A stretch of 64,000 nucleotides of DNA from assembly GCA_021325275.1 (NCBI GenBank), contig JAJPHL010000005.1, forward strand, positions 114,925 to 178,924, given 5' to 3'. The stretch comes from Terriglobia bacterium (lineage in GTDB: Bacteria; Acidobacteriota; Terriglobia; JAJPHL01). The position numbers and the translations under genes are program-made. Below the pieces are notes generated by a model. That model was not told the origin of the DNA. It did not search any database and saw only the letters and a list, made by a program, of their open reading frames with translations. This document shows, one piece after another, positions 11,199 through 26,465 of the stretch. The stretch's first letter is position 1. Each line of letters opens with the position of its first letter.

Positions 11199-11210
11199 GT
11201 GAAACCTCTC

Positions 11211-11371
11211 GGTTGCCGGTTGCTTGGTGCTGGTTGCTGGAAACACCAAAACCGCTTCGGAAACAAATTTAGCACGATGCGCCAACCCGCACCACGGGTG
11301 GGTCGGGACGGACCGGGCTGGGACAAATCGGACGAGCTGATCCAGCAACCACCAACCAGCGACCAGCAACC
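11211..11371. repeat. imperfect long inverted repeat of a GGTTGCTGG word in an intergenic gap
   Basis: The 176-nt gap between citrate synthase and the VWA gene holds two 30-nt arms, 11211-11240 and 11342-11371, matching in inverted orientation at 25 of 30 positions. Each arm consists of degenerate copies of GGTTGCTGG. The arms enclose about 100 nt. It could form a long hairpin between the 3' end of the VWA operon and the citrate synthase leader, or be an intergenic repeat element. Confidence 0.6.
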
Positions 11372-11374
11372 GAG

Positions 11375-12994
11375 TTACGGCACTTGGATCTTGTTTACCG
11401 TGCTGGCGAGTTTGCCTTCGGCGTCCTGCCCCACGGTGCACAAGCGATACGTTCCCGGTTCGGCCTCGAGCGTCAGCGACGGCGTCACGCCTTCGCCCTG
11501 AATCTGGGTGAGCTTCGCGTCGGTCAAGTTGAACTCCATCACGCCTTCTTTTGCGGAGACGCGTTTGCCGGATTCGTCGAAGATCGCCGCCACGAGCGTG
11601 AGTTTTTGGGTGTGCCGGCCGTTGCGCGTGCCGAAGGTCAGCGCCTTCATGTCGGTGTGCAGCATCACCTCGACGCCGGTCTTGCCGTTGGGCAGTTTGG
11701 AATACTGCTTGATGGCCACGGTAAACGGAAATCCCGTCACCGGCGTCATCGAGTCGACTTGGGCGTCGAGTTTCGCGCGCATCGCCGGAGAATCGGATTC
11801 CGAGGAAGCGGGCGCGGGCGGCGCGTCCTTGGACGGGAAATATCCGGTGCGGGCTTCGACGAAATTGCCCGGCGACTTGAGTTGTACTTTCAAGCGGCGA
11901 TACTTGTCGCCTTCTTCCCCGCGCAGTCCGACCAGGTAGCTCGTCTCCGGAACGTCGGCCAGCTCGTGATAGCCGTGCGAAAAAGGATCGCCGTCGTGAT
12001 GGAAAAACAATCCGCCCGTGGAGTGCGCGAATTCCGCCATGCCCGCTTCCACGCCCAATCCGCCGACGTCGAACGTATACGCGGCGGCCGGCAGCGAGTA
12101 TCCGCCGGCCCCTTCGGCTTCCGCGCCGACTTCGCGGAACGCGCTCTTGGAATCGAGAACGTTGATCACCACATTCGTCGCCGCGGTGTGATTGATGGCG
12201 TTATCTTGCTCGCGCTCGGGCACGCCGAGGAATCCCGGCGAGAGAATCAGGATCGAGCGATTGCCGGCCATGTGCGAAAACTCGTTGTCGTAGGAGTTGA
12301 TCATTTCGATGAATTTCAGCGCGACGAATTCACCGCCCGCCGTCAAACTGGCCTGCGCGGCGGTGGTTTGCGGAGTGCCGCCGCGTCCGCCTACGCCTGT
12401 CACGCCCGGGATATCGAAATTTCCCCGGCGCTGCGGCGATTGCATCGACGGCACGGCGTGCTGCTCCAATCGCTCGATCGCGCCCACCAGCACCGCTTTG
12501 TCGCCGGTGAAGGGCGTGAGGCGGTTGGAAAATGTGCTGCTGATCGACACGAGGTCGCCTTGCTCCATGCCTTCTTTCACAAATTGAATGGCGATCGACT
12601 TGGCGCGCAGAAGCTGGCCTTGCGACGAGCCGTAGTCGTCGAAGCACATCGCGAGAAATCGCGGCGTCCCCGACCTTGGACGCTTCACGGGCACAACCGA
12701 CGCGACCGCGCCTTCTTTCCCCTGATCCGTCACCACGAAGTCGGCCGACTTCAAATCGGCGACGGCGCGACCGTGCGAGTCGCGCACCGCCACCACGACG
12801 GGCAGCAGCGCGACACTGCTGGTCGCGCCCATTCCGGGCTCGTACGCGCGGCTGGAGACGCGCACTTCCTGCTCGGCCGGCGCGGCGGGCGCTTGACCTT
12901 GACGTCCACGCTGCGCGATCGCCGGAATGGTCAAGAGCGCGAATGACAAGCACAGTGAAAAACGGAGAAATTCGCGGGGTGTATAAGACAACAT
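11375..12994 (-). CDS. secreted VWA-domain protein (acidobacterial VWFA-related type, larger form)
   Basis: 539 residues from the ATG at 12994, which has AAGGTG 7 nt upstream; a GTG at 13003 is an alternative. The signal peptide is FSLCLSFALLTIPAIAQ. DLKSADFVVTDQGKEG is the family's pre-VWA segment. The VWA core (MCFDDYGSSQGQLLRAK) has Asp-Asp-Tyr-Gly-Ser-Ser instead of a clean DxSxS, so metal binding may be altered. TSYLVGLRGEEGDKYRRLKV and EARTGYFPSKD are family end motifs. An extra C-terminal beta-rich domain (about 400-539) includes EVMLHTDMKALTFGTRNG. It is the last gene of the minus-strand cluster, 21 nt after its paralogue. Confidence 0.85.
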   Translation of the reverse strand: MLSYTPREFLRFSLCLSFALLTIPAIAQRGRQGQAPAAPAEQEVRVSSRAYEPGMGATSSVALLPVVVAVRDSHGRAVADLKSADFVVTDQGKEGAVASVVPVKRPRSGTPRFLAMCFDDYGSSQGQLLRAKSIAIQFVKEGMEQGDLVSISSTFSNRLTPFTGDKAVLVGAIERLEQHAVPSMQSPQRRGNFDIPGVTGVGGRGGTPQTTAAQASLTAGGEFVALKFIEMINSYDNEFSHMAGNRSILILSPGFLGVPEREQDNAINHTAATNVVINVLDSKSAFREVGAEAEGAGGYSLPAAAYTFDVGGLGVEAGMAEFAHSTGGLFFHHDGDPFSHGYHELADVPETSYLVGLRGEEGDKYRRLKVQLKSPGNFVEARTGYFPSKDAPPAPASSESDSPAMRAKLDAQVDSMTPVTGFPFTVAIKQYSKLPNGKTGVEVMLHTDMKALTFGTRNGRHTQKLTLVAAIFDESGKRVSAKEGVMEFNLTDAKLTQIQGEGVTPSLTLEAEPGTYRLCTVGQDAEGKLASTVNKIQVP

Positions 12995-13015
12995 GGAGAA
13001 CACCTTACCACCGCC

Positions 13016-13972
13016 TCACTGCTCCGGCAACATGTACCCTTTGGTCGCGACGACGGTGGCCTTAGGATAGCGCGATTTTGCGGCGGAGGTCAGTTCCAAG
13101 CGAATCTCGTGCGGCTCGCCGGGCTTGCCTGCCGGCAGGGGATAGAACAGCGCGTAGCGCTGGCGAATGTCTTGCATCATGCGCTGAAACGCCGCTCCCG
13201 CGCCGCCCTCTTGATCGGCCAGCAGCGCCTGGCCGCCGGTCTTTTCGATCGCTACTCTCAGCGTGCCGCGTTCCGTGCGTCGATTGTAGCGGCGAAAATC
13301 GTCGACCCCCGGCGGATCGGGAATGATCAACTCGGCGAGCAGCGCGCCGGCCTGCCAAAAGTGGTCGATGATTTCTTTGTCCTTCATCGTGCGCTCGCCG
13401 TCGTCGTCCGAGATCACCAGCACCGCACGGCGGCGATCGCTTTTCGGCTGATTGATAAAGAATCGCGCCACTGCGTCGGCGGCGTCTTGGATTTGCGTGC
13501 CGCCGCCATAGTAGGCGCTCAGCAAATCCCACTCGAGGATCGTTTGCACGGCGTGCAGGTCGGTGGTGAAGGGTTGCAGCGTGCGCGTGCGATCGTGAAA
13601 CGTCCACACCGCCACGCGATCGCCGGGACGCAGTTCCGCGAGTGCGGCCCCGGCGGTGGAAACTGCCTCCTGCACTTTCGGCCGCATGCTGCCGCTGATG
13701 TCGAAAAGCAAAACGATGTCGAGCGGCTCCGCGCTGGAGGAAAAATGCTTCACGTCGATGGGGCGGCCGTTGTCGTAGAGGAGAAAATCGTCCTTGGTGA
13801 GGTCCTTGACGTTTTTCTTGCCGTCGTTCACCAGCGCGTCGATGCGAACTTCCGAGACGCCGGTGCGAAACGTGGGAGTTTCCTGCTGCGGGTCTTGGGA
13901 AAAACAAACCGCCGATAAACGCAGATAAACGCAGATGAAAAGCAGAGATCGAAAGATTTTAGCAGCGTTCAT
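13016..13972 (-). CDS. secreted VWA-domain protein (acidobacterial VWFA-related type)
   Basis: 318 residues. The signal peptide (FRSLLFICVYLRLSAVCFSQ) is encoded largely by one arm of an inverted repeat (13907-14000) that brackets the start codon. DLTKDDFLLYDNGRPIDV precedes the VWA fold. The adhesion site DISGSM is intact (about residue 91), with GGGTQIQDAADA and ISDDDGERTM following. The family C-terminal block is QRYALFYPLPAGKPGEPHEI. It sits 32 nt after the TonB-dependent receptor and 21 nt before the second VWA gene, consistent with one operon. It is predicted periplasmic or surface-exposed. Confidence 0.88.
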   Translation of the reverse strand: MNAAKIFRSLLFICVYLRLSAVCFSQDPQQETPTFRTGVSEVRIDALVNDGKKNVKDLTKDDFLLYDNGRPIDVKHFSSSAEPLDIVLLFDISGSMRPKVQEAVSTAGAALAELRPGDRVAVWTFHDRTRTLQPFTTDLHAVQTILEWDLLSAYYGGGTQIQDAADAVARFFINQPKSDRRRAVLVISDDDGERTMKDKEIIDHFWQAGALLAELIIPDPPGVDDFRRYNRRTERGTLRVAIEKTGGQALLADQEGGAGAAFQRMMQDIRQRYALFYPLPAGKPGEPHEIRLELTSAAKSRYPKATVVATKGYMLPEQ

Positions 13973-14000
13973 TGGCGTTTATGGGCGTTTATCGGCGGTT
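13907..14000. repeat. inverted repeat bracketing the start codon of a VWA gene
   Basis: The arms 13907-13932 and 13975-14000 match in inverted orientation at 24 of 26 positions, with core GATAAACGC/GCGTTTATC words, and the loop is 42 nt. The start codon (13970-13972, minus strand) is in the loop, and the left arm encodes part of the signal peptide. 'GCGTTTATCTGCGTTTATCGGCGG'-like sequence is a dispersed intergenic repeat in several environmental phyla; I rely on recall for that statement. Confidence 0.75.
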
Positions 14001-14004
14001 GCAG

Positions 14005-17000
14005 TTACCAAATGAATTTTACCGCGAACTGGATCCTTCGCGGCTGTTCGCTGATCGGCGAGACGATCGGCAGCGATCCGCTGAAACCCTGACGTCCAAA
14101 AGTCGCCAGGCCGAAATCCTGCGACACCGTGGCGTTCGAGGGATTGCCGAGATTCGTGTGATTGAAAATATTGAAGAACTCCGCGCGAAACTGGACGCGT
14201 CCGGCCTCACCCATGCGGCGCACGGGAATCGAGCGCGCCGCGCCGATGTCGGCGTTCCAAAATCCCGGGCCGTGAAATTCGTTGCGGGCGGTGTCCCCGA
14301 TCGCGTTCATCGCGGGATCTTGAAACGCCGCTTTGTTCAACAAGTATTCGCCGTCCGGTCCCGGCTTCCGCGTCGTGAGAAAGGCGCTTTGCTCGTTGCC
14401 TTGCGGGGAAAAATCGGCGCGGTTGAATCGCAGTAAGCCGTTGGTGGAGTAGATCGTGTTGGCGCCGGCCGCCAGCACCGAGAACGGAAATCCCGAGCGA
14501 AATCCGGAGAACGCGGAGACTTGCCAGTCGCGCGTGACCACACGCAACGGACGGGGACCCTTGGCCGGTGTCGTCGCGGTCACAGCGAACACCAGATTAT
14601 GGCGCTGATCGAAATCGGAGTGGCCCCAGTCGGCGTTGGAGTTGAATTGTTGCGTGAAAGTTTGCGTATTGATGTTGAGCAGTCCCGGATCTTCCAAACG
14701 CGTGAATGCCGGAACGTTCGCGTTGATTGTGGCCTGCGGCCGGAACGGATCGCTTTGATTGTCGAACGTGCGGCTCAGCGTGTAGGAAACCTGAAACTGC
14801 ACGCCGTGACTGAAGCGCTGCCGCGCCGACGCCTGCAGCGAGTTGTAATCGGACTTGCCTTGGTTCCCGCGATAGCTGATCTCGTTGAAGTTCGGATTGA
14901 GCCGCGCGCCCGAGGGCAGCGAGTACACGCGATTGACGTCATCGATGGCCAACAGTTTCCGCCCGCGCGAGCCGGCATAGTCGAGTTCCAAAACTAAGCC
15001 CCGCGTCACCTGGTGCTGCACTCCTCCGAACCAGCTTTGCGCGTACGGCGTGCGCAGGTTCGGATCTACTTGCGTAGTGATGTAGCTGCCAATGGCCTGC
15101 GGAAGTCCTCCACCAGCGGGCGTGCGCAGCGCCACATTCGCGGGAACGGCGGCCGACGCCGGAAACTGATACGTGAACGGACAATTGAAGAAGCAGATTT
15201 GTTGAATGAACGCCAGACTGTTGTTGCGCAAATCTTCCCAAATCTCATTGAAGATGCGGTCGTAGGCGATTCCGTAGCCGCCCCGTAGCACCGTTTTTCC
15301 GCGGCCCGTGAGGTCGAACGCCATGCCGACGCGCGGCGCAAAGTCCTTGCGATCGGAGGCATACGGCGGCCGCGATTGCAACGTGGCCGTCGCCAAGCTC
15401 TGCTGCAAATTCGATCCTGGGCCGTAGAACAAGTTGTAGTCCGGTGGACCGTCCGTGCGCTCGGGCACTCCGAAGTATTCGTAGCGCAACCCCAGGTTCA
15501 TGGTAAAACGTCGCGTGATTTTCCAGTTGTCCTCGGCGAAACCCGCCCATTCCAGTTGCCGGTAGCTGCGCGCGTAGTCCTTCGACGACAGCGGTTGTCC
15601 CGTAAAACGATTCACAGTGATGTCCAGCTCCGAAGGATTGTCGAACGCGAATGCCAGCACGTTGTCGAAAACGTATTGTCCGGCGGCGGCGTTGGAGACG
15701 AGACTGTAGTCGCCGTTCCATCGGCCGTCGAAACCGAATACCAGCGAATGACGCCCGCGCAACAGAGAAAAATTGTCGACCAGCTCGCCGGTGCCGTCCT
15801 GATTGTAGTAGCCGTACGCCGCCGCGCTGCCGGGCAGCGTCACGCCGTCGGCGGAATTGAGCGTGGGAATACCCGGGTCGGGGCGGTCGAAACTCACGCG
15901 GCTGCGATTCCATCCCAGTTTCAATTCGTTCACGCCGCCGAATATCTTGCGCGTCCAGTTGAAGGCGGCGTTTTGCGATCGCACCACCAGCGGGGAGTTC
16001 AGCCCCGGATAAACGCTCTCCACGAAATCCGGCGCCGTCTGCTGCGAGAGGGCGTAGCGCAGCGTGAAGCGATCTTTGCCGCCGGGGACGCTGTAATCCA
16101 CGCGTCCCGAGAGCAGGGTGTTCTTCTGCTGCAGCGGATAGTGGATCGTTAACTGCGAAACGTAAGGATTCGACGGCACCGCTTGTCCCGAGGGCGGCGG
16201 AAACATGGTCATCACTTGCTTGGCGATGCTGCCCGACGGAAGAATCGAGAGAAACGCCGCGCTCGGCACATACACCGGCGACTGAAAGCCCGGCACATTC
16301 GACGGCTGATCGAAACTCTGGCTGCTGGAATAGGTGCGTTCAAACGACGCGAAGAAGAACAGGCGGTCCTTGCGAATCGGCCCGCCGACGGTCGCGCCGA
16401 ATTGGTTGTAGCGAAAAGGCGTGCGCGGCGCACCGTAGAAATTGTCGGAGAACGAATTGGCGTTGAGGCGATCGTGATTGAAGAACTCGTACGCCGATCC
16501 ATGCCAGGCGTTCGATCCCGTGCGGGTGATCACGTTGGCGATGAACGCGGTGGCGCGTCCAAACTCCGCGGAAAAATTGTTGGTCGTCATGCGATACTCT
16601 TCCACGGCGTCGGCGGAGACACCCGCGGAAGGTCCGGTAAGCAGCGCGTCGTTGTTGTCCACGCCGTCGAGCAGGAAATTCGTTCCCGCCGGACGTTGAC
16701 CGTCGACGGCGAGACCAAGCCCGCGGCCCGTGGCGCTATCCGAAGTGACACCGGGCTGCATCACCAGCAGCGTGTAAACGTCGCGTCCCGAGTACGGCAG
16801 CTCGGTAATTTTCTTTTCGTCGATGACGGTGGAAAGCGATCCTTCGAGAACTTCCGCCAGCGCTACGTTCATCGCGATCACCACGGCATTCGGCACTTCG
16901 GCGTCCTGACCGTAGGTTGACGAGATGAATCCTTTCAGCGCGGCCGAAGGCGATGCGATTCCTTCCACGGCATTCGGCGGCGGCGCGGCGGTGGCGGGCG

Positions 17001-17450
17001 ATGGCGGTGCGCCGGGGATCGCGTTGCGCGTGGGCGTGAGTCCCACTGTGACGGGCGCGGCGCCCTTGGGGTCGAGGGAAAAGTCGACGACGGCTTGTCC
17101 GCCGACAGTGATCTCGACGCCATCATGCTGCTGCGACACGAACGGCTGCGTGGGAGTGTCGGCGCGCACGGTGTATACGCCGGGTAAGAGCGCTGGGAAG
17201 GAGTAAAATCCCAGCGCGTTACTGAGAACGTAGTTGGTACTCCCATTCGCAACGTTGTGATACGTCACCAGCGCGCGCAACGAATGACCGTCCACCCGCG
17301 CGGTGACTTTTCCGCTGAGCACGCCGTTCGACGATTGGGCCACCGCGGAACCCGGCCACAAAGCGACGAGCATCGGCCACAGCGCGACCACAAGTGTAAG
17401 CCGTATTTTGCGACTGGGAATCAACACGGCCATGGTAACACCGGCGGCCG

Positions 17451-17454
<4 letters not shown>
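14005..17454 (-). CDS. TonB-dependent receptor, Oar-like, with carboxypeptidase-regulatory N-terminal domain
   Basis: 1149 residues and an outer-membrane protein. The signal peptide is about residues 1-39 (LTLVVALWPMLVALWPGSAVAQ). A carboxypeptidase-regulatory-like beta-sandwich (45-125) has NALGFYSFPALLPGVYTVRA. A Pro/Ala-rich linker (135-165) follows, then a plug-like region (about 210-320) with LPYSGRDVYTLLVMQPGV and NFLLDGVDNNDALLTGP, and a long beta-barrel. It ends in the aromatic outer-membrane signature AVKFIW. This architecture is abundant in Bryobacterales. The ATG at 17454 overlaps the upstream stop (ATGA), implying coupling; an in-frame ATG at 17433 is possible. Proteins of this class take up polymers or bind surfaces; the substrate here is unknown. 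Confidence 0.92.
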
Positions 17455-22369
<4,915 letters not shown>

Positions 22370-22373
<4 letters not shown>

Positions 22374-24469
22374 TTTTGCTTCTCGGCGGCTTTGAGCTTG
22401 CGGTCGATCCGGGCGCGGTCGGCGGGATCCTTCGCCAACTGCATAGCTTGATTATACTCGCTTACCGATTCGCCGAAACGGCGCTGCTTCACGTGTAAAT
22501 CGGCGAGATGCTCGAAGACAATCGGATCGTTGGGAGTGAGTCCGGCGACGAGTACGTATTCGAGCTCGGCTTCCTCATAGCTGTTGCGCAAATACAACAA
22601 TTCGGCCAGGCGGAAATGCGGATTCGGGTCGCGCGCGTTCAATTGCGCGGCGGCACGCAGCGTTTGTTCGGCTTCGTCCTTGTGGCCCTGATCGGAAAGC
22701 AACTGCGCGAGGTTAATGCGCGCGTCCACGCTGTTGGGCGCCAACTCGATGGCCTTGCGGAAATTCTGTTCCGCTAATTTCAGGTCGCCACGCTTGCCGT
22801 ACAAAACGCCCAGCCAAGTGTACGCTTCGGCATATCCGAGATCGGTGCCTTGACGGAACACTTTTTCGGCGTCGTCCTGACGATGCATCTGTTCCAAATA
22901 CATGGCGCCGAGATTCACGTAGATGTACGCGTATTTCGGTCCCAGCTCGATAGCCTTGCGATACTCCTGCTCCGCCTCGCGAAAGCGCCGCTCCTTCACA
23001 TACACGAGCGCCAGATTGAAATGCGGATACGCCCAACGCGACGCGTTGTCGGACGCGGTTTGGAACTCGCGTATGGCGGCATCGGCGCGACCCATGTCCG
23101 TGTAGCATTTTCCCAACGCGTTGTGCGCGTAGGCGCCCTTGGGATCGATGCGAACCGAATCGTTCAACGCGGCTTCGGCCTCGCTCAGCCGCTTGTCGAA
23201 CAACAACGCGCGCCCCGTGCAGAAGCGCGCTTTTGCGCGCAGACGCGTTTCGTCGGGATTCAGTTCGGCGGCGCGCGTGAAATACGTTTCTCCCGCGCGA
23301 TAGTCCTGCGCGGTCAGCGGAGAGGCGTCGCCACGGAGATAGGTCAGCAGGACTTTTTGACCGGCGTCTTCCAACGACACCGCCAGCGCGTCGCGCGCGT
23401 CTTCTTTTTCCGATTGCGGCGCGCTGGATTGCAGTAATTGCCGGTATTTGTCCCAGGCATTTTGCAATTGCGGCGAAAGCAAGCGGCCGTCGTCAATGGC
23501 TTGCCGGAATCCCACGCGCAGCGTGTCGAGCGCGAGATCCGGGTGCAGTTCAAGCGCGGCCCACAAGCTCGGATATTTGTGCCACGTACCGGGAAATCCC
23601 GTGGGAAACATTAGTTCGGTGAATCCCAGCTCGACGCCCGGTTTATCGGGAAACGACATCGGCAGCGTGTTTTCGAATTCCCCGAATTCCTGCGGCGTCT
23701 GCTTGTCTTTGGTGGCTTGCGCCACTTTGTCGCGCAGGTAGCGGATCAATTCGCCGACCGTCACCGTGTTGTCTTTGTCGGCATCGGCTTCGCCGTTCAG
23801 GCCTTTCAGCAAATAGCAGGTGAACGCGCCGTGGCCGTTGCAGTATTGCTTGCCTTCCTCGGAAAACTCCTTGGCGCGGCTGGCTAACAGTCCCACGATT
23901 TCCTGATTTCCGCTGGCGCCTTTCTGCAAATCCGAACCGATGTTGTTTCCCAGCTTGCCGCTGCGGCAGGCGTCGGCGAACAGCACGATGCGGCCGGCGC
24001 TTTTCAGACGCGTGGAGATGATGTCGCCCAGGTCGTTCATCGACATGGTGCTGTCGTAGAGATCCTCGGGATCGGCTTCGTTGGTCAGCAAATACGCGCG
24101 GCGCGGTTCTTCCTTGTCGACCATGCCGTGCGTGGCGAGGAAAATGTAGATCATGTCCTCGGCCTTGGAGTTGCGTTTCAGCCACTGCGCCAGCGACGTG
24201 CGCAATTGCGACGTGGTGGCTTGCTCGTTGACCAGCAGCTTGACGTTGTCTTTCGGGAAGCCGCGCCCGCGCGGCGAGGCGATAAACTTGGCGAACGACT
24301 CAGCGTCTTTGTCGGCGAATTCGAGTTGTTGCGCGGCGTCGAGCTTTTGAAATTTCGAGACGCCCACGACCACGGCCCAGCGATTGCCGCTTTGGGCGCA
24401 CAGCGGCGATGACATAGCCGACACTGCGGCCCACAGCGCGAGTATCGAATGGCAAAGCTTCGCCCGCAT
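22370..24469 (-). CDS. exported caspase-like (peptidase C14) protein with TPR repeats
   Basis: 699 residues. The N-terminus is hydrophobic (LCHSILALWAAVSAMSSPLCAQ), suggesting export. A caspase-fold domain spans about 28-260: WAVVVGVSKFQKL opens it, the catalytic His is H114 (LATHGMVD) and the catalytic Cys is C168 (LFADACRSGKLG). DADKDNTVTVGELIRYL at about 230 looks like an EF-hand-type loop. After a linker, residues about 380-690 are tandem TPRs (AYAHNALGKCYTDMGRADAA and others). It heads the minus-strand operon and overlaps the NHL gene by ATGA. Both catalytic residues are present, so activity is plausible; bacterial C14 homologues usually cut after Arg or Lys. Confidence 0.9.
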
Positions 24470-24541
24470 GATTCTAAAATACCGCCTGTGTTGAGTATAA
24501 AACGTCCACGCGGGAGTGGGCTATAATCCCGCACAGCGACC
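24470..24541. promoter_or_regulatory. divergent promoter region between caspase operon and CHASE2 cyclase
   Basis: This 72-nt gap is the only upstream region for both directions. A perfect TATAAT (24522-24527) faces the cyclase gene but lies just 14 nt before its ATG, so the transcript would be nearly leaderless. On the other strand TATACT (about 24495-24500) faces the caspase gene. No convincing -35 boxes were found. Sharing so short a gap makes joint regulation of the two transcripts likely. Confidence 0.35.
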
Positions 24542-26422
24542 ATGACTTCTCCGATACCTGCGCCCACGACGCGGTCCTCCCCCAACCGCCGTTACGTGGC
24601 CGCCATCGCCGTGGCGCTTGTGGCGCTGGCGAGCGCGCTCACCGGCACCCTGATGGCCCGGATGGAACTGGCGCGGATCCTCGAGGACAAATCCTACGAC
24701 CTGTGTTTCCGCCTGCGGGCGATGCTGCCGGCGGCGCTCGCGCCGAAGCAAACGCCCGCGCCGATCACGCTGGTGTGGATCGACGCGCCAACGGCCGATT
24801 TCCTGCAGGGCAAGCCGCGCATGCTTTGGCCGCGCTATTTCGGCGAAGCGATCCGCGCGGCGGCCGAAAGCGGCGCCAAAGCCATCGGACTGGACTATTA
24901 CTTCAGCTACCCGATCACGAACTGGGACCCCAGCGGCGACATGGAGTTCTTCAAGGCGTATTCCGACGCCACGCAGCAAGGCGTTCCCGTGGTGTTGGCG
25001 TACGAAGCGGAAGAAAAGCGGCGCGAAAGCGAGTCGCACGTGCCGGTGTACATGCTGGCGATGTCGCAGGAGAACGCGGCGTACGCGGAACTCGCGTCAG
25101 ATACCGACGGTTTCGTGCGGCGCGTCGAGTGGATGACCGCGCCTCATGGAAACGAACCGCCGATGCTCTCGTTTTCCCTGCGCATCGCCGCGGGATTCCT
25201 GGGATCGAATCCCGCCGCGCACATTCCGGTCGCCGGGGACATGCCCGAGGACGCGCGCCAGATGTTGATTCATTACTACGGCCCAACGGACACCACGTTT
25301 CCCTCCGTCTCGATGGCCGACGTGTTACGCGCCGCGCGCCAGAATGACAAAACCTCGCTGCGAAAGTGGTTTCAAGGACGCGTCGCGCTGATTGGTCCCG
25401 ACGACTTGCCGGATCGCCATCCGACGCCGTTTTATCTCGCGACGCGCGGGCCAAGTCAAATGATGACCGGCGCGGAAATTCACGCCCACGCGATTTCCAC
25501 GATCGTGAACGGCGATTTCCTCCGTCCCGCGACGGCTGTCGAGCAGTGGACACTCCTGCTGTGTGCGGCATTCGCCGCGGCGCTGGTGGGATTCGCCATC
25601 CGCTGGCCGCAAGGACTGCTGGCCACGCTCGCGCTAGCGGCCGCGGCGTTCGCCCTGGTGGTTGTGGCGCAAGCGCACGGCACGGTGCTACACATCGTCG
25701 ATCCGGAGGCCGCGATCGTGCTCGCCACGGTGGGAAGCTACGGCGCGCGTTTGCTGACCGGCGACCGCCGCCGAGCGTTGCTCGAAAAAAGTTTGACCGA
25801 TATGGTGTCGGCCGAAGTATTGAAGACGGTGATCGACGCAGGCGGCTTGCCGCTCGACGGCGAGTTGCGCGAAGTTACCGTGATGTTCACGGATTTGCGC
25901 GGGTTCACGCATTACAGCCAGAGTCGCGATCCGCAAAGCGTGGTGCGCGAGTTGAACGAATACTTCAGCGTGATGACGCCCTGCGTGCTGCGTCACGGCG
26001 GCATGGTGAACAAGTACATCGGCGACGGCATGCTCGTGCTGTTCGGCGCGCCCGTGCCGCATCCCGATCATGCGCGGCGCGCGGTGACGTGCGCGCAAGA
26101 AATGGTGGCGCAAATGGCCGGACTGAACGAGCGCCGCCGGGCCGCGGGACTCGAACCGTGGCGGATCGGCGTGGGGATTCACACCGGAGAGGTCGTGGTC
26201 GGCTTCGTGGGAGCTCGCGACAAGAAAATGGAGTACACTGCGAATGGGGATGCAGTAAACGTGGCTTCCCGTATCGAAGGGTTGAACAAGGATTACGGCA
26301 CGCAGATTCTGTTGAGTGAAGCGACGCGCGAGCGCATGGGTCCCGATATTGCTACAATCTGGAAAGGGTCGCAGGCGCTAAAGGGGCGCGAAGGGACGCA
26401 GGATCACTTTTATACGGTGTGA
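24542..26422 (+). CDS. CHASE2-domain class III adenylate cyclase
   Basis: 626 residues. One N-terminal transmembrane helix (YVAAIAVALVALASALTG) is followed by an extracytoplasmic CHASE2 sensor (about 45-330, with DKSYDLCFRLRA and GAKAIGLDYYFSYP), then three helices (about 335-410) and a cytoplasmic cyclase domain (about 430-620). Cyclase residues are intact: metal Asp in VMFTDLRGFTHYSQ, substrate Lys and second metal Asp in VNKYIGDGMLVLFG, adenine-selecting Asp in YTANGDAVNVASRIEG, and the transition-state Asn and Arg in the same block. It should therefore make cAMP in response to a periplasmic signal. It is followed by two exported FecR-like proteins and is divergent from the caspase operon. 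Confidence 0.93.
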   Translation: MTSPIPAPTTRSSPNRRYVAAIAVALVALASALTGTLMARMELARILEDKSYDLCFRLRAMLPAALAPKQTPAPITLVWIDAPTADFLQGKPRMLWPRYFGEAIRAAAESGAKAIGLDYYFSYPITNWDPSGDMEFFKAYSDATQQGVPVVLAYEAEEKRRESESHVPVYMLAMSQENAAYAELASDTDGFVRRVEWMTAPHGNEPPMLSFSLRIAAGFLGSNPAAHIPVAGDMPEDARQMLIHYYGPTDTTFPSVSMADVLRAARQNDKTSLRKWFQGRVALIGPDDLPDRHPTPFYLATRGPSQMMTGAEIHAHAISTIVNGDFLRPATAVEQWTLLLCAAFAAALVGFAIRWPQGLLATLALAAAAFALVVVAQAHGTVLHIVDPEAAIVLATVGSYGARLLTGDRRRALLEKSLTDMVSAEVLKTVIDAGGLPLDGELREVTVMFTDLRGFTHYSQSRDPQSVVRELNEYFSVMTPCVLRHGGMVNKYIGDGMLVLFGAPVPHPDHARRAVTCAQEMVAQMAGLNERRRAAGLEPWRIGVGIHTGEVVVGFVGARDKKMEYTANGDAVNVASRIEGLNKDYGTQILLSEATRERMGPDIATIWKGSQALKGREGTQDHFYTV

Positions 26423-26431
26423 TCGGAAGTA

Positions 26432-26453
26432 GGACAGGCGCCCTGGCCTGTCC
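26432..26453. repeat. perfect 8-bp hairpin upstream of FecR-like gene
   Basis: GGACAGGC (26432-26439), a 6-nt loop, then GCCTGTCC (26446-26453). It lies 2 nt before the GGAGG Shine-Dalgarno of the next gene (about 26456-26460). There is no T-run, so it is not a standard intrinsic terminator. It could be an intercistronic mRNA stabiliser, attenuator or REP-like palindrome between the cyclase and FecR genes. Confidence 0.7.
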
Positions 26454-26465
26454 CTGGAGGTAACA

